NCBI RefSeq assembly: GCF_001562255.1
Contig: NZ_CP014301.1
Location: forward strand, 496,001-560,000
Direction: 5' to 3'
DNA from: Bosea sp. PAMC 26642
Lineage (GTDB): Bacteria; Pseudomonadota; Alphaproteobacteria; Rhizobiales; Beijerinckiaceae
Length of the DNA: 64,000 nt
The notes under the pieces were generated by a model. The model was not told where the DNA came from and did not search any database. It saw only the letters and a program-made list of their open reading frames with translations. Positions 37,853 through 48,325 of the stretch are shown in pieces. Both the position numbers and the translations under genes were made by a program. The number at the start of each line of letters is the position of its first letter. The first letter of the stretch is position 1.

Positions 37853-39220
37853 ATGACTGATTTCGACGTCGACCTCTTCGTCATCGGGGCAGGCTCCGGC
37901 GGCACGCGCGCGGCGCGCATCGCGTCCGGCCATGGTGCTCGCGTCATGATCGCGGAGGAGGACCGCATCGGCGGCACCTGCGTCATCCGCGGCTGCGTGC
38001 CCAAGAAGCTCTTCGTCTATGCCAGCCGCTTCGCCGAGGATTTCGAGGATGCCGCAGGCTTCGGCTGGACGGTTCCCAAGCCGCGCTTCGACTGGCCGAC
38101 CCTGCGCGACGCCGTGGCCGACGAGGTGACACGATTGTCGGGCCTCTACCGAAAGGGGCTGGAGGGCGCAAAGGTTGCGATCCGCGAGGAAAGGGCTGTG
38201 GTCGAGGGGCCGCACGAGATCCGTCTACAGAAGAGCGGCGAGATCGTCCGCGCTCGCCACATCCTGGTGGCGACAGGCGGCTACCCCGCCTTCGATCCGC
38301 CGATTCCCGGCGGCGAACTCGGCATTTCGTCGAACGAGATCTTCCATCTGCCGAGCCTGCCCCAGCGTATGCTCGTCGTCGGCGGTGGCTATATCGCGCT
38401 CGAATTCGCCAGCCTGTTCGCACGGCTCGGCGTCGAGGTCACGGTGCTGCATCGTGGCGACAATGTCCTGCGCGGTTTCGATGATGATGTTCGCATCCGC
38501 CTGCGCGACGCGCTCGCCCATGCCGGCATCGCACTGCGGCTGGGCTGCACCATCGACCGGATCGAGGAACTGCCCGACGGCGCGCGCCGCGCCCATTGCG
38601 TCAAGGGCGATCCGATCGATGCAGAGGTGATCCTGGTCGCGACCGGCCGCCGTCCCAACACGGTCGGTCTCGGGCTGGAGCAGGCGGGAGTGAAGCTTGG
38701 GCCCATCGGTCAGGTGATGGTCGATGACAATTCGGCGACGAACATTCCCTCGATCCATGCCGTCGGCGATGTCACCAACCGCATTAACCTCACCCCGGTC
38801 GCGATCCGCGAAGGCCATGCCTTTGCCGACTCCACCTTCGGCGGCAAGCCCTGGCATATGGACCACGGCCTCGTCGCCTCCGCCGTCTTCACCACACCCG
38901 AGATCGGCACGATCGGCCTGAGCGAGCAGCAGGCCTTCGCCGCCGGCTACGAACTGCGCATCTTCGAGTCGGGCTTTCGGCCGATGAGGGCGACGATTTC
39001 CGGCCGGCAGGAGCGCATCTACATGAAGCTCGTCGTTGACGCGAAGACGGACCGCGTCCTCGGCGTCCACATCCTCGGTCACGACTCCGGCGAGATCATC
39101 CAGGCTGTGGCCATCGCCGTCACCATGGGCGCGACCAAGGCGGATTTCGATCGCACCATCGCACTACACCCCAGCGCTGCCGAGGAACTCGTGACGATGC
39201 GGACGGCGCGGGCGGGCTGA
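37853..39220 (+). CDS. gor: Glutathione-disulfide reductase
   Basis: A 455-residue flavoprotein keeping glutathione reduced with NADPH. FAD-binding loop GAGSGGTRAARIA near residue 12; redox disulfide C43-VIRG-C48 in GGTCVIRGCVPKK; NADPH loop GGGYIALEFASLFARLG; catalytic His439 in HPSAAEE at the C-terminus. GAGG lies upstream of the ATG. It matches the Gor rather than the mercuric or lipoamide type because of the VIRGCVPKK and HPSAAEE motifs. A stand-alone gene, converging with the methyltransferase gene nine bases away. Confidence 0.95.
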   Translation: MTDFDVDLFVIGAGSGGTRAARIASGHGARVMIAEEDRIGGTCVIRGCVPKKLFVYASRFAEDFEDAAGFGWTVPKPRFDWPTLRDAVADEVTRLSGLYRKGLEGAKVAIREERAVVEGPHEIRLQKSGEIVRARHILVATGGYPAFDPPIPGGELGISSNEIFHLPSLPQRMLVVGGGYIALEFASLFARLGVEVTVLHRGDNVLRGFDDDVRIRLRDALAHAGIALRLGCTIDRIEELPDGARRAHCVKGDPIDAEVILVATGRRPNTVGLGLEQAGVKLGPIGQVMVDDNSATNIPSIHAVGDVTNRINLTPVAIREGHAFADSTFGGKPWHMDHGLVASAVFTTPEIGTIGLSEQQAFAAGYELRIFESGFRPMRATISGRQERIYMKLVVDAKTDRVLGVHILGHDSGEIIQAVAIAVTMGATKADFDRTIALHPSAAEELVTMRTARAG

Positions 39221-39229
39221 TCCGCCGGC

Positions 39230-39958
39230 CTACTTGCTGCAGACGAATATCCTGTCGAGGCCTTGCAGGCTGAGCGCATGGCGCTCGGAGAGCCGGTATC
39301 GTTCGGCCTCCTCCGGGGTGAAAGCGATCTCTTCCACGCCGAAGCCGACCGACGCCAGCTTCGCGCGAAAATCCCGGCCGTAGAGCCGGACATGATCCCA
39401 GCCGCAGATGCGCTCGATTTCCTTCGGGTCCATGCCGGCCGGCGGCTCCCAGGTCTCCTCGCGCTCCATGTCGAGCGGCACCGAGAAGAAGGCGGTGCCG
39501 CCGGGCTTCAACACGCGGAAGCATTCGCGCATTCCCTGCGCATCGTCGGGAACATGCTCCAGCACGTGATGGCAGATCACATAGTCGAAATGGCCGTCGC
39601 CGAACTGGATCTTGGTGATGTCGACGACCGCATTGGCGACCTTGCTGACCTTCACGTCGCCGGCGACATAATCGGGGTTTGTCTTCCATTGCCGGAAGAA
39701 CGGCCGCTCCGGCGAAAAATGCAGGATCGCCTTGTCGGACATGTCGGCGCCCGTGCGGCGCAGATAGAGCCCCATGATCCGGTCTCTCTCCTTGGAGGAG
39801 CAGTTCGGGCAGCGCGCCTCGGGCCGCGGCCCGACATCGAGGAACCGCCCCGTGAAATCGCAGACCGGGCAGGTGCGGGCCGGGATGCTCGCCAGGAACT
39901 GCCGCGGCTTGCGCACGGAGGCACGCATGTATTCTTGCACGAAGACGCTGAGATTCAT
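39230..39958 (-). CDS. Class I SAM methyltransferase with N-terminal zinc-ribbon-like motif
   Basis: A 242-residue protein. Residues about 30-58 hold two CxxC pairs, CPVC and CPNC, separated by 18 residues, resembling a small zinc ribbon. The methyltransferase part starts near 70 and shows the motifs YVAGDV, DYVICHHVLEHV and VLKPGGTAFFSVPL, which fit the Methyltransf_11 type group. ATG 39958 has GAGG upstream at long spacing; TTG 39982 would add eight residues. The substrate is unknown. Similar proteins occur near cell-surface polysaccharide genes, but none is here. Confidence 0.82.
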   Translation of the reverse strand: MNLSVFVQEYMRASVRKPRQFLASIPARTCPVCDFTGRFLDVGPRPEARCPNCSSKERDRIMGLYLRRTGADMSDKAILHFSPERPFFRQWKTNPDYVAGDVKVSKVANAVVDITKIQFGDGHFDYVICHHVLEHVPDDAQGMRECFRVLKPGGTAFFSVPLDMEREETWEPPAGMDPKEIERICGWDHVRLYGRDFRAKLASVGFGVEEIAFTPEEAERYRLSERHALSLQGLDRIFVCSK

Positions 39959-40099
39959 GGATCGAATGGCCTCGGATAGCAAAGGTCTGCGGCGTCGCGC
40001 TTGTTCGGCGAGCTAAAGAGGGGGCGCGGGACTGTCAAATCCGATCGCCCGCTCCAGCGGCGCCGGCGGAGCCGCCACGTTGCGGCCGTACCCGATTTA

Positions 40100-40122
40100 T
40101 AGAATGATGGTGTCGCATTCTA
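40100..40122 (+). promoter_or_regulatory. Inverted repeat, probable VapBC operator
   Basis: TAGAATG and CATTCTA form a perfect 7-bp inverted repeat with a nine-base spacer, ending 17 bases before the vapB ATG. Such palindromes in VapBC promoters are bound by the VapB-VapC complex. Confidence 0.65.
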
Positions 40123-40139
40123 GAATAAGAGGTTTGGCC

Positions 40140-40388
40140 ATGGGACTGAGCATCAAGAACCCGGCCGTTGAGTCGCTGGCACGCGATCTGGCGCGCCGCC
40201 ACGGCAAGGGAGTGACCGAGATCATCCACTTGGCCTTGGTCGAGAAGGCGGAGCGTGACGGGTCGGAGATGACGCTTTGGGAGAAGATCGCGCCGATCCG
40301 CGAGCGGCTGGCAAAAGCTGGCAAGACTGGGTTGCAGGCTGACAAAGCGTTTTATGACGAACTGAACGGCGAGTACGAACGGCCGTGA
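40140..40388 (+). CDS. vapB: Type II antitoxin, VapB-like (Rv0623 family)
   Basis: An 82-residue protein. The N-terminus LSIKNPAVESLARDLARRHGKGVTEIIHLAL is characteristic of the PSK/Rv0623-like VapB group that binds DNA as a dimer; the C-terminal part (AFYDELNGEYERP) would wrap the toxin. It starts at ATG 40140 rather than an earlier in-frame ATG inside the operator. Its stop overlaps the toxin start (GTGA). Confidence 0.9.
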   Translation: MGLSIKNPAVESLARDLARRHGKGVTEIIHLALVEKAERDGSEMTLWEKIAPIRERLAKAGKTGLQADKAFYDELNGEYERP

Positions 40389-40798
40389 TCGTGGTCGATG
40401 CCTCGGCGATCGTCGGTATCATGGCCGGGGAAAACGGCAGCGAGGTGTTGGCTGCACGGCTTCATGCGCTGCCGCGAGGATCCGGCCGTCGATACGCTTC
40501 GACCGTCACGATCTGGGAAGCTGCCTGCGCGCTGGCGCGCATATGGAGCATCGATCGAAACGATGCATTTGCCGAGGTCGGTGAGTTCGTTGACGCAGCC
40601 GAGGTCGAGCCCATCGCGCCCGACATGGCGATCACCGCCCTAGCCATCGCCGCCTCCGAGCGCTACGGCATGGGTGGCGGTCGCCCGGGTATCCTCAACC
40701 TCGGTGACTGTTTCTCCTACGCCACGGCAAAGCATTTCAAGGCTGCACTGCTGTTCAAGGGCGACGATTTCGGCCGGACCGACATCGACTCCGCATAG
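40385..40798 (+). CDS. vapC: VapC toxin, PIN-domain ribonuclease
   Basis: A 137-residue PIN-domain RNase, the toxin partner of VapB. The acidic residues of the active site are visible: D5 in VVDASA, E45 in IWEAACA, D108 in LGDCFSYA and D127/D128 in KGDDF. These coordinate magnesium for RNA cleavage, often of tRNA. The start is GTG at 40385, overlapping the antitoxin stop, which ties toxin synthesis to antitoxin translation. The module is intact and stands alone between the methyltransferase and the DAHP synthase gene. Confidence 0.93.
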   Translation: MIVVDASAIVGIMAGENGSEVLAARLHALPRGSGRRYASTVTIWEAACALARIWSIDRNDAFAEVGEFVDAAEVEPIAPDMAITALAIAASERYGMGGGRPGILNLGDCFSYATAKHFKAALLFKGDDFGRTDIDSA

Positions 40799-41075
40799 CG
40801 TCGGCGGTAGCCGGCCAGGCCGATTCCGAACCAGAACGCGTTGAATCGCTGCGCGAACTTCCTGAATCACCGTCTCAAACATCGGAATCGATCTGGCAGC
40901 GACGGCGCACAATGCCTTGAAGCGATTCAGGTTTCGCTAACCATGTCGCAGTGGGAGCCGGTCGTCGCCGTTCGTGTGCTCTCTGGTGGCCATCGCGCCG
41001 CCTTGGGTGTATAGGCCCGCCTTCGCGCTGCAACGAGGTTAACGGCCGCGCGACTGTCAGTCAGGAGCAGACCCC

Positions 41076-42458
41076 ATGTCCGAGCGGTGGACGCCAGAGA
41101 GCTGGAGGGCAAAGCCCGTCCAGCAGATTCCGGACTATCCGGACCAGGCAGCCTTGAAGGCGGTGGAGCAGCAGCTCGCCGGCTTTCCGCCGCTCGTTTT
41201 TGCGGGTGAGGCGCGCAAGCTGAAGAAGGCCCTCGGACAAGTCGCAAACGGCGAGGCCTTCCTGCTCCAGGGCGGAGACTGTGCCGAGAGCTTCGGCGAG
41301 CATTCGGCCGACAACATCCGCGATTTCTTCCGGCTGTTTCTGCAGATGGCGGTGGTCCTCACCTTTGCCGGCGGCTCGCCCGTGGTGAAGGTCGGGCGGA
41401 TCGCCGGCCAGTTCGCCAAACCGCGCTCGGCCCCCACGGAGTCGATCGGCGGCGTCGAGCTGCCGAGCTACAAGGGCGACATCGTCAACGACAACGCCTT
41501 CACGCCGGAAGCGCGTATCCCCGATCCGCGCCGCCAGCTCGAGGCCTATCGCCAGTCGGCCGCAACGCTGAACCTGATCCGCGCCTTTGCGACGGGTGGC
41601 TACGCCAATCTCGACAACGCCCATCGCTGGATGCTCGGCTTCGTGAAGGATGCGCCGGCCTCGTCGCGCTACAACGAGGTCGCCGAGCGAATCACCGAAG
41701 CGCTCGACTTCATGCGCGCCATCGGCATAGATCCGGAGACGCATCCCGAGATGCGCACGACGGATTTCTACACCAGCCATGAGGCGCTGCTGCTCGGCTA
41801 CGAGCAGGCGATGACGCGCACCGATTCGACGAGCGGCGACTGGTACGACACCTCGGGCCATATGGTCTGGATCGGCGACCGCACGCGCCAGCTTGACCAC
41901 GCCCATGTCGAGTTCTTCCGCGGCATCCGCAATCCGATCGGCCTCAAATGCGGGCCGTCGATGACGGCGGACGGCTTGATGAAGCTGATCGAGGTGCTCG
42001 ATCCCCAGAACCAGCCCGGGCGTCTCACGCTGATCGCACGCTTCGGCGCTGACAAGGTCTTCGACAACCTGCCGGCGCTTGTGCGGGCCACCAAGCGCGA
42101 GGGCCGCAACGTCGTCTGGTCCTGCGACCCGATGCACGGCAACACGGTCAAGGCGGGAAACTACAAGACGCGGCCCTTCGACCTGATCCTGACCGAGGTG
42201 AGGAACTTCTTCGCCGTGCATCAGGCCGAGGGCACCCATGCCGGCGGCCTGCACCTGGAAATGACCGGCAAGAACGTCACGGAGTGCACCGGCGGCGCCC
42301 GGGGCATGACCGACGCGGACCTGAACGATCGCTACCACACGGTCTGCGACCCGCGCCTCAACGCGGAGCAGGCGTTGGAACTGGCGTTCCTCGTCGCCGA
42401 ACTCGTTAAGCGCGAGCGGGCAGGGCGGGCGCGGCCTGAGGTCGAGGCGGCGGAATAA
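41076..42458 (+). CDS. Class II 3-deoxy-7-phosphoheptulonate (DAHP) synthase
   Basis: A 460-residue plant-type (class II) enzyme for the first step of aromatic amino acid synthesis. Characteristic motifs are [11 protein letters not shown] near residue 63, [15 protein letters not shown] near 104, [19 protein letters not shown] near 226 and GGARGMTD near 407. AGGAG precedes the ATG. The N-terminal extension that carries extra allosteric sites in mycobacterial enzymes looks short here. The 277 bases upstream hold no evident attenuator; a 23-codon ORF there lacks an aromatic run. No other shikimate genes adjoin it. Confidence 0.95.
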   Translation: MSERWTPESWRAKPVQQIPDYPDQAALKAVEQQLAGFPPLVFAGEARKLKKALGQVANGEAFLLQGGDCAESFGEHSADNIRDFFRLFLQMAVVLTFAGGSPVVKVGRIAGQFAKPRSAPTESIGGVELPSYKGDIVNDNAFTPEARIPDPRRQLEAYRQSAATLNLIRAFATGGYANLDNAHRWMLGFVKDAPASSRYNEVAERITEALDFMRAIGIDPETHPEMRTTDFYTSHEALLLGYEQAMTRTDSTSGDWYDTSGHMVWIGDRTRQLDHAHVEFFRGIRNPIGLKCGPSMTADGLMKLIEVLDPQNQPGRLTLIARFGADKVFDNLPALVRATKREGRNVVWSCDPMHGNTVKAGNYKTRPFDLILTEVRNFFAVHQAEGTHAGGLHLEMTGKNVTECTGGARGMTDADLNDRYHTVCDPRLNAEQALELAFLVAELVKRERAGRARPEVEAAE

Positions 42459-42480
42459 TCCGCGCCGCAGTTGGCATAGC

Positions 42481-42505
42481 AAAAGGCCGGGGCTCAGCCC
42501 CGGCC
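42481..42505 (-). terminator. Intrinsic terminator of the outer-membrane protein gene
   Basis: A 9-bp stem GGCCGGGGC / GCCCCGGCC with a TCA loop is followed by TTTT when read on the minus strand, 23 bases after the outer-membrane protein stop. It may also affect the DAHP synthase transcript, but the plus strand lacks a T run. Confidence 0.8.
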
Positions 42506-42528
42506 GTCGATCTCAAACTGTTCAGGTG

Positions 42529-43413
42529 TCAGAACTTGAGGCCGGCCGCGACCCGCGCCGTGTTGACCGTCGTCGTCGTGCCCTCGACATCGGCGAAGCG
42601 GATGAGCTGGTATTCCGCTCGCACGAACAGATTGTCGGTCAGCGCCATGTCGATGCCGCCGCCTAAAGCGAGGCCAAAGCCGTAGACGTTGGTCTTGGAG
42701 TTCCCGACGGTCAGGGGATAGCCTGCAGCGACCACGTTGTTCTGCACTACGCCGGTGATCGGATTGATCCGCGTGAAACGATAGGTCGCGTCGATGGTCG
42801 ACGTCGTGTCGAAGCGGCCGACAGCACCGCCGACTGTCGCGAACGGCATGATGCGGCCATAGGCCCAGCCCATGCGCAGGCGCGCGGTTGCATAATCTTG
42901 CAAGGTCGCGCCCTGATTGGTGGCCAGGGAAAAATTGTTGATGTCGCCATCGGACGTCTGGAATTGGCGTGCGATGAAATCTTTGATCGCATAGCGATGT
43001 TCCGAGCGGGTGTAATCCGCCTCGAAGCCTAGAATCACGTCGCCAAAGGCGAAGTTGTATCCGCCGAAGCCGAAATAGGTCGCTCCGCTATCACGCTTGG
43101 TGGGCAGGTCACTGACGAGCCCGCCCATGTCGATCTCCGCCCCCAGAACCGTGTTCCGGTAGGCCGACCGCGCCAGTCCCTGCAGTCCTGTCCCTCCCGG
43201 AGCGAATTTCGTGTCTGACACGCCCGCACCGCCACCGAGGTAGAATCCGCTCCAGTTCATCGTCCCCGAATCGAAACCGTTCGGCGCCTGCGGCGCGTCC
43301 TCGATCTGCGATCCGCGCAGGACCGGGTAGTCGGCCGCCTGTGCGGCAGGGCCTGTGACCGAGGCGAGGCCGAGCGTGGCGACGCCGGCTAGCATGAGTG
43401 AGCGGATACGCAT
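42529..43413 (-). CDS. Outer-membrane beta-barrel protein (Omp25/31-like)
   Basis: A 294-residue protein with a signal peptide (about 1-27, ending AAQAAD). The mature part begins with a short linker then NWSGFYLGGGAGVSD, the start of a barrel typical for Omp25/Omp31-like proteins. Alternating hydrophobic strands continue to the C-terminus, which ends in Phe (AAGLKF), the outer-membrane assembly signal. GGAGAG precedes ATG 43413; the earlier ATG would disrupt the signal peptide. It probably contributes to envelope stability; pore function is unproven. Confidence 0.88.
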   Translation of the reverse strand: MRIRSLMLAGVATLGLASVTGPAAQAADYPVLRGSQIEDAPQAPNGFDSGTMNWSGFYLGGGAGVSDTKFAPGGTGLQGLARSAYRNTVLGAEIDMGGLVSDLPTKRDSGATYFGFGGYNFAFGDVILGFEADYTRSEHRYAIKDFIARQFQTSDGDINNFSLATNQGATLQDYATARLRMGWAYGRIMPFATVGGAVGRFDTTSTIDATYRFTRINPITGVVQNNVVAAGYPLTVGNSKTNVYGFGLALGGGIDMALTDNLFVRAEYQLIRFADVEGTTTTVNTARVAAGLKF

Positions 43414-43562
43414 GATGGTCTCTCCGAACCAGCCGGCCATCGTCACTGACAGGCGCGACACGATTCATGCGCGATTAACCCTAACGACCGGTTAAGCGCC
43501 GACGCGCAGCTATGCGGGAGCCCACATTGCTGGTGCCCCGCCGCCGCGCTACAGCCGGGCTC

Positions 43563-45302
43563 ATGAGCTCGAACTCCCTCCGCATCGCTTTGGCGCAACT
43601 GAACCCGACTGTCGGCGACATTACCGGCAATGCGGCAAAGATCGGCGCCGCGCGCGCATCCGCCCGGCAGGTGGGAGCGGATCTGGTGATGTTCCCTGAG
43701 CTCTTCCTCTGCGGTTATCCGCCCGAAGACCTCGTGCTGAAACCCGCCTTCCAGGATGCCTGCCGCAAGGCCTGCGAGGCGCTGGCGCGCGAGACCGCCG
43801 ATGGCGGACCGGCCCTGCTCGTCGGCCTGCCCTGGCTGGAGGAGGGCAGGCTCTACAATGCCTATGCCCTGCTCGACGGCGGTTTGATCCAGTCGGTGCG
43901 CTTCAAGGTCGATCTGCCGAATTACGGCGTGTTCGACGAGAAACGCGTTTTTTCGCCGGGACCGCTGCCCGGCCCGGTGGTGTTCCGCGACAGGGTCCGG
44001 CTCGGATTGCCGGTCTGCGAGGACATCTGGGGCGAGGATGTCGTCGAGTGCCTGGCCGAGACCGGAGCCGAGATACTGCTCTCGCCCAATGGCTCGCCGT
44101 TTCGTCGTGGCGTGATGGACGAGCGCATGAGCGTCGCCGTGGCGCGCATCGTCGAATCCGGCCTGCCGCTGGTCTATCTCAACCAGATCGGCGGCCAGGA
44201 CGAACTCGTCTTCGACGGCGCCTCCTTCGTCCTGAACGCTGACCGGACGCTGGCGCATCAGCTTCCTGCCTTCCGCGAAAGCCTCGTCGTCACCGACTGG
44301 GTGCGCGAAGGCGGCGGCTGGCAGTGCAAGCCTGGAGCGGTCGCGGAGATCGAGACCGGCGCTCGGGCCGACTACGCCGCCTGTGTGTTGGGCTTGCGCG
44401 ACTATGTCGAGAAGAACCGCTTTCCGGGCGTGGTGCTGGGTCTGTCGGGCGGTGTCGATTCGGCGCTGTGCGCGGCGATGGCCGTCGATGCGCTGGGCCC
44501 TGAGCGGGTCCATGCCGTCATGCTGCCCTCCCGCTTTACGGCGCAGCGCAGTCTCGACGACGCAAAGTCTTGCGCCGACGCGCTCGGACTGCGCTACGAG
44601 ATCGCCCCGATCGCCGGACCGCTCGCGGGCTTCGAGCCTGTGCTTGCGCCGCTGCTCGCCGGCACCGACCGCCGCATCGCCGACGAGAACCTGCAGAGCC
44701 GCATCCGCGGCACGATCCTGATGGCGATTTCGAACGCGCAGGGCTCGATGCTGGTCACGACAGGCAACAAATCCGAGATGTCCTGCGGCTACGCCACGCT
44801 CTATGGCGACATGAGCGGCGGCTTCAACCCGGTCAAGGACCTCTACAAGACGGAGATTTACCGTCTCTGCACCTTGCGCAATGGCTGGAGGCCGATAGGC
44901 GCACTGGGGCCCGACGGCATCGTCGTCCCGGCCTCGATCCTCGAGCGGCCACCCTCCGCGGAACTCAGCGAAGGTCAGACCGACCAGGACATGCTGCCGC
45001 CCTATGATGTGCTCGACGCCATTCTCGACGGCCTCGTCGAGCAGGAACTGCGCGTCGCCGATCTCGTTGCGAAGGGCCACGATCCCGTAATCGTGCAGCG
45101 GGTCGAGCAGATGCTGCGCCGCGCCGAGTACAAGCGCCGGCAGGCGGCGCCCGGCGTCAAGATCACCGCCCGAAATTTCGGCCGTGACCGGCGCTACCCG
45201 ATCGTCAATGGTTTCGTGGATTCAGGCGAGCCGGCACATGTGCCCAATGGTGGACTGGTGAAGGGCGTCGGCAAGGGAGGCGGGGAGAGCTTCGATTTTT
45301 GA
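43563..45302 (+). CDS. nadE: Glutamine-dependent NAD+ synthetase
   Basis: A 579-residue two-domain enzyme for the last step of NAD synthesis. The N-terminal nitrilase-like glutaminase has the catalytic triad E46 ([14 protein letters not shown]), K115 ([10 protein letters not shown]) and C152 (LPVCEDIWG). The C-terminal synthetase has the ATP pyrophosphatase loop SGGVDS at 295-300 and later [19 protein letters not shown] 43563 gives the standard N-terminus; an upstream ATG adds a basic 17-residue stretch that looks unreal. It lies ahead of gltX on the same strand, 40 bases apart. Confidence 0.95.
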   Translation: MSSNSLRIALAQLNPTVGDITGNAAKIGAARASARQVGADLVMFPELFLCGYPPEDLVLKPAFQDACRKACEALARETADGGPALLVGLPWLEEGRLYNAYALLDGGLIQSVRFKVDLPNYGVFDEKRVFSPGPLPGPVVFRDRVRLGLPVCEDIWGEDVVECLAETGAEILLSPNGSPFRRGVMDERMSVAVARIVESGLPLVYLNQIGGQDELVFDGASFVLNADRTLAHQLPAFRESLVVTDWVREGGGWQCKPGAVAEIETGARADYAACVLGLRDYVEKNRFPGVVLGLSGGVDSALCAAMAVDALGPERVHAVMLPSRFTAQRSLDDAKSCADALGLRYEIAPIAGPLAGFEPVLAPLLAGTDRRIADENLQSRIRGTILMAISNAQGSMLVTTGNKSEMSCGYATLYGDMSGGFNPVKDLYKTEIYRLCTLRNGWRPIGALGPDGIVVPASILERPPSAELSEGQTDQDMLPPYDVLDAILDGLVEQELRVADLVAKGHDPVIVQRVEQMLRRAEYKRRQAAPGVKITARNFGRDRRYPIVNGFVDSGEPAHVPNGGLVKGVGKGGGESFDF

Positions 45303-45342
45303 GACGATTGTCGCTGCCCGGCAAACGCGCCATAAGCCACCG

Positions 45343-46683
45343 ATGACTCCACCGTTCGTCCGCACCGCCCCGTCTCCGACCGGCTTCCTTCATATCGGCA
45401 ACGTCCGGTCGATCATGTTCAACTGGCTGTTTGCGTGCCGCCATGGCGGCCGCTTCCTGCTGCGTTATGACGATACCGATGCTGTCCGCTCGAAGCCAGA
45501 ATTCGCCGAGGCGATCGCGGAAGACCTGGCCTGGCTCGGCGTCGTGCCCGATCGTGTCATCAGGCAGTCGGATCGATTGGCCATCTATGACGCTGCCGCG
45601 CAACGCCTGCGCGACGCCGGACGCCTCTACCCTTGTTACGAGACGGCCGACGAACTCGATCGCCGCCGCAAGCGCCAGCTCGCGCGGGGCCTGCCGCCGG
45701 TCTACGATCGCGCCGCGCTCAAGCTGACGGCACAGGACAAGGCTCAGCTCGAAGCCGAAGGCCGCAAGCCGCATTGGCGCTTCCTGCTGGAGCCGCGCAT
45801 CGTCGCCTGGAGCGATCTCATCCGCGGCGAGGCCCATGTCGATTGCGCCTCGCTGTCGGATCAGGTGTTGATCCGCGAGGATGGCAGCTATCTCTACCAT
45901 CTGCCCTCCGTCGTCGATGATGCGGAGACCGGCATCACCCACGTCATCCGGGGCGAGGACCACGTCACCAACACGGCGGTCCAGATCCAGATCTTCGAGG
46001 CGTTGGGCGCAAAGCTTCCTGTCTTCGGCCATCACAACCTGCTGACCACCGCGAGCGGGGAGGGGCTGTCCAAGCGGCTCGGCCATCTCTCCCTGCGCGG
46101 CCTGCGAGAATCCGGCGTCGAGGCGCTGGCGGTCGCGGCGCTCGCCGTGCTGGTCGGCTCGTCGGACGCGGTGCGGCCGGTCGCCAGCCTCGATGAACTC
46201 GCAGATCTGGTGGATCTCGCGCATGTCTCGCGCGCGCCGGCAAAGTTCGACGAGCACGAACTGGAGGCGCTGAGCGCCCGCACGCTGCACCAGCTGCCCT
46301 ATGAGGCCGTGGCCGAGCGGCTGGCCGGTCTCGGCGTCGATGGCTGTGAAGCCTTCTGGTTAGCGATCCGGGGCAACCTCGCGAAAATCGACGAGGCGCG
46401 CATGTGGGATGAGGTGGTCCGCGGCCAGCTGGCGCCCGTGATCGTCGACCCGGACTTCGCTGCGACCGCAGCGTCGGTGCTGCCGCCCGAGCCTTTCGAC
46501 GCGACGACATGGAAGAGCTGGACCGCCGCCGTCTCTGCCGCGACCGGGGCGAAGGGCAAGGCCCTGTTCATGCCCCTGCGGCAGGCCCTCACCGGGCTTG
46601 ATCACGGCCCGGAGCTCGCCGCCCTGTTGCCGCTGATCGGCCGCGACAAGGCGCTGAGGCGGCTGGCAGGCGAGGCGGCCTGA
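45343..46683 (+). CDS. gltX: Glutamate--tRNA ligase
   Basis: A 446-residue class I synthetase. HIGN at residues 17-20 (HIGH motif) and LSKR at 242-245 (KMSKS-like) frame the catalytic domain, and the C-terminal part (about 310-446) is the anticodon-binding helical bundle, so this is a full-length enzyme rather than the short GluQ. Alphaproteobacteria often carry two GltX copies, one charging tRNA-Glu and the other mischarging tRNA-Gln; which this is cannot be decided here. It is 40 bases after nadE and followed by a palindromic repeat region. Confidence 0.92.
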   Translation: MTPPFVRTAPSPTGFLHIGNVRSIMFNWLFACRHGGRFLLRYDDTDAVRSKPEFAEAIAEDLAWLGVVPDRVIRQSDRLAIYDAAAQRLRDAGRLYPCYETADELDRRRKRQLARGLPPVYDRAALKLTAQDKAQLEAEGRKPHWRFLLEPRIVAWSDLIRGEAHVDCASLSDQVLIREDGSYLYHLPSVVDDAETGITHVIRGEDHVTNTAVQIQIFEALGAKLPVFGHHNLLTTASGEGLSKRLGHLSLRGLRESGVEALAVAALAVLVGSSDAVRPVASLDELADLVDLAHVSRAPAKFDEHELEALSARTLHQLPYEAVAERLAGLGVDGCEAFWLAIRGNLAKIDEARMWDEVVRGQLAPVIVDPDFAATAASVLPPEPFDATTWKSWTAAVSAATGAKGKALFMPLRQALTGLDHGPELAALLPLIGRDKALRRLAGEAA

Positions 46684-46693
46684 GCCCACCGTC

Positions 46694-46779
46694 ATTCTCG
46701 GGCGCTGCAAGGCAGCGAGCCGAGAATCTCGTGACGAGTGCGGGCTGGTTTCAGAGATGGTCGGGTCAAGCCCGACCAT
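46694..46779. repeat. Pair of extragenic hairpins
   Basis: The first hairpin (46694-46727) pairs ATTCTCGG plus CGCTGC with GCAGCG plus CCGAGAAT, with a small bulge; it is preceded by CCGTC like the other repeats. The second (46757-46779) is a perfect 9-bp stem ATGGTCGGG / CCCGACCAT with a TCAAG loop, which may also serve as a terminator for the opposing symporter gene that ends at 46796. Confidence 0.6.
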
Positions 46780-46795
46780 GACGTGAGCCTCTTAT

Positions 46796-48121
46796 TCAAT
46801 CGTGCCGGTGCATCGCCGAGTCATGCTTGGTGTCGCGCATCGTCGCGTAGACGAGCAGCGACAGGAAGATCACGCCCGCGAGGTAGTAGTAGAACCACTC
46901 CTCATGGCCCTGCTGCTTGAAGAACAGCGCGATCGCGGGCGCCGTGCCGCCGAAGATGGATACCGTGACGGCATAAGGCACCGCGATGCCGGTCGCCCGG
47001 ATCGAGGTCGGGAACAGCTCTGCCTTCACGACGGCATTGATCGAGGTGTAGCCCGCGACGAAGAGCCAGGCACCCGAGATGAGCAGGAAGGCGATCCAGG
47101 GCGATTTCGTTCCCGCCAGCGCCGTTAGGATCGGCACGGTCAGCAGCGTGCCGGCGACGCCGAAGAAGATCAGGAGCGGCTTGCGGCCGATGCGGTCCGA
47201 GATCGCGCCATAGATCGGCTGCAGGATCGCGGCAAAAATCAGCGAGCCCGCGATGACATAGGTCGTGGTCAGGTCGGAAAGCCCGACGGTCTGCTTGACG
47301 AAGGTCTGCATATAGGTGGTGAAGGTGTAGAAGGCGGCCGTCCCGCCGGCCGTCAGCCCGACCACGATCGCAATCTCGCGCGGGTATTTCAGCAGGCCGC
47401 GGATCGAACTCTGGCGCTTGACCGGCTCCTTCGTGGCCGCGTTGAAGGCATCCGTTTCCTGCATATGGCGGCGCATGAACATCGCCGTGATCGCCAGCAG
47501 CGCCCCGATGACGAAGGGAATGCGCCAGCCCCAGGCGACGAGCTGCTCATGCGTCAGAAAGACGTTCTGAAGCAGCAGCAGGACGAGAATGGCGGTCAGC
47601 TGCCCGCCGATCAGCGTGACGTACTGGAAGCTCGAATAGAAGCCGCGATGCTCCGGGTCGGCCACCTCCGAGAGATAGGTCGCGCTCGCCCCGTACTCGC
47701 CGCCCAGGCTCAGGCCCTCGATGATGCGCGCCAGCGCGAGCAGGGCAGGGGCCGCAAAGCCGATCGAGGCATAGGTCGGCGTTACCGCGATGATCAGCGA
47801 GCCGAAGCACATCATCACGACGGAGATCGTCAGCGAAAGCCGCCGGCCGTAGCGATCGGCGAGATGGCCGAACAGCCAGCCGCCGAGCGGGCGTACGATG
47901 AAACCGGCCGCGAACAGCGTCGCGGCATTGAGCTGCTGCACGACCGGGTCGCTCGACGGGAAGAAGGCAGGCGCGAAATACAGCGCGAACGCCGTATAGG
48001 CGTAGAAATCGTACCACTCGACGAGATTGCCGACGGAGCCGACGAAGATCGCCTTGATGCGCCGTTTCGCGTCGGCGAGTTCGATCGGGTGGGCGTGGTG
48101 GGGCGCGGCGGTATCGGACAT
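46796..48121 (-). CDS. MFS symporter of the metabolite:H+ (MHS) family
   Basis: A 441-residue, 12-helix transporter. The N-terminus GSVGNLVEWYDFYAYTAF with RPLGGWLFGHLADRYGRR next is diagnostic for the MHS group (KgtP, ProP, ShiA, CitA). Likely ligands are dicarboxylates such as 2-oxoglutarate, or other small organic acids; the segment LSLGGEYGASATYLSE supports a KgtP-like rather than ProP-like assignment, with modest weight. ATG 48121 follows AGAGG. It is a single gene, divergent from nothing obvious. Confidence 0.9.
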   Translation of the reverse strand: MSDTAAPHHAHPIELADAKRRIKAIFVGSVGNLVEWYDFYAYTAFALYFAPAFFPSSDPVVQQLNAATLFAAGFIVRPLGGWLFGHLADRYGRRLSLTISVVMMCFGSLIIAVTPTYASIGFAAPALLALARIIEGLSLGGEYGASATYLSEVADPEHRGFYSSFQYVTLIGGQLTAILVLLLLQNVFLTHEQLVAWGWRIPFVIGALLAITAMFMRRHMQETDAFNAATKEPVKRQSSIRGLLKYPREIAIVVGLTAGGTAAFYTFTTYMQTFVKQTVGLSDLTTTYVIAGSLIFAAILQPIYGAISDRIGRKPLLIFFGVAGTLLTVPILTALAGTKSPWIAFLLISGAWLFVAGYTSINAVVKAELFPTSIRATGIAVPYAVTVSIFGGTAPAIALFFKQQGHEEWFYYYLAGVIFLSLLVYATMRDTKHDSAMHRHD

Positions 48122-48325
48122 GGCGGCCTCTGGGCCTGGGTCGTCGGAGCTGCCGGTGCGTTCGCGACAGGCGCGAGGCAACGTCCCCATCCGGTGCACC
48201 CCCAGGCGAAGGTTGAACGACTGCCCGTCGTTATGCGCCGCCACCACCCATGCGTCCAGCGCCTGATCTCGACGTCGAAGCTGTGCTGGTATGGCTCTGG
48301 TGCATGGAACTCCTGCCGGTCGCCG

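Noticed and set aside
40943..41014. 23-codon ORF ahead of the DAHP synthase gene, as a possible attenuation leader
   Set aside because: It has one Trp and no run of aromatic codons, and I see no terminator/antiterminator pair between it and the gene.
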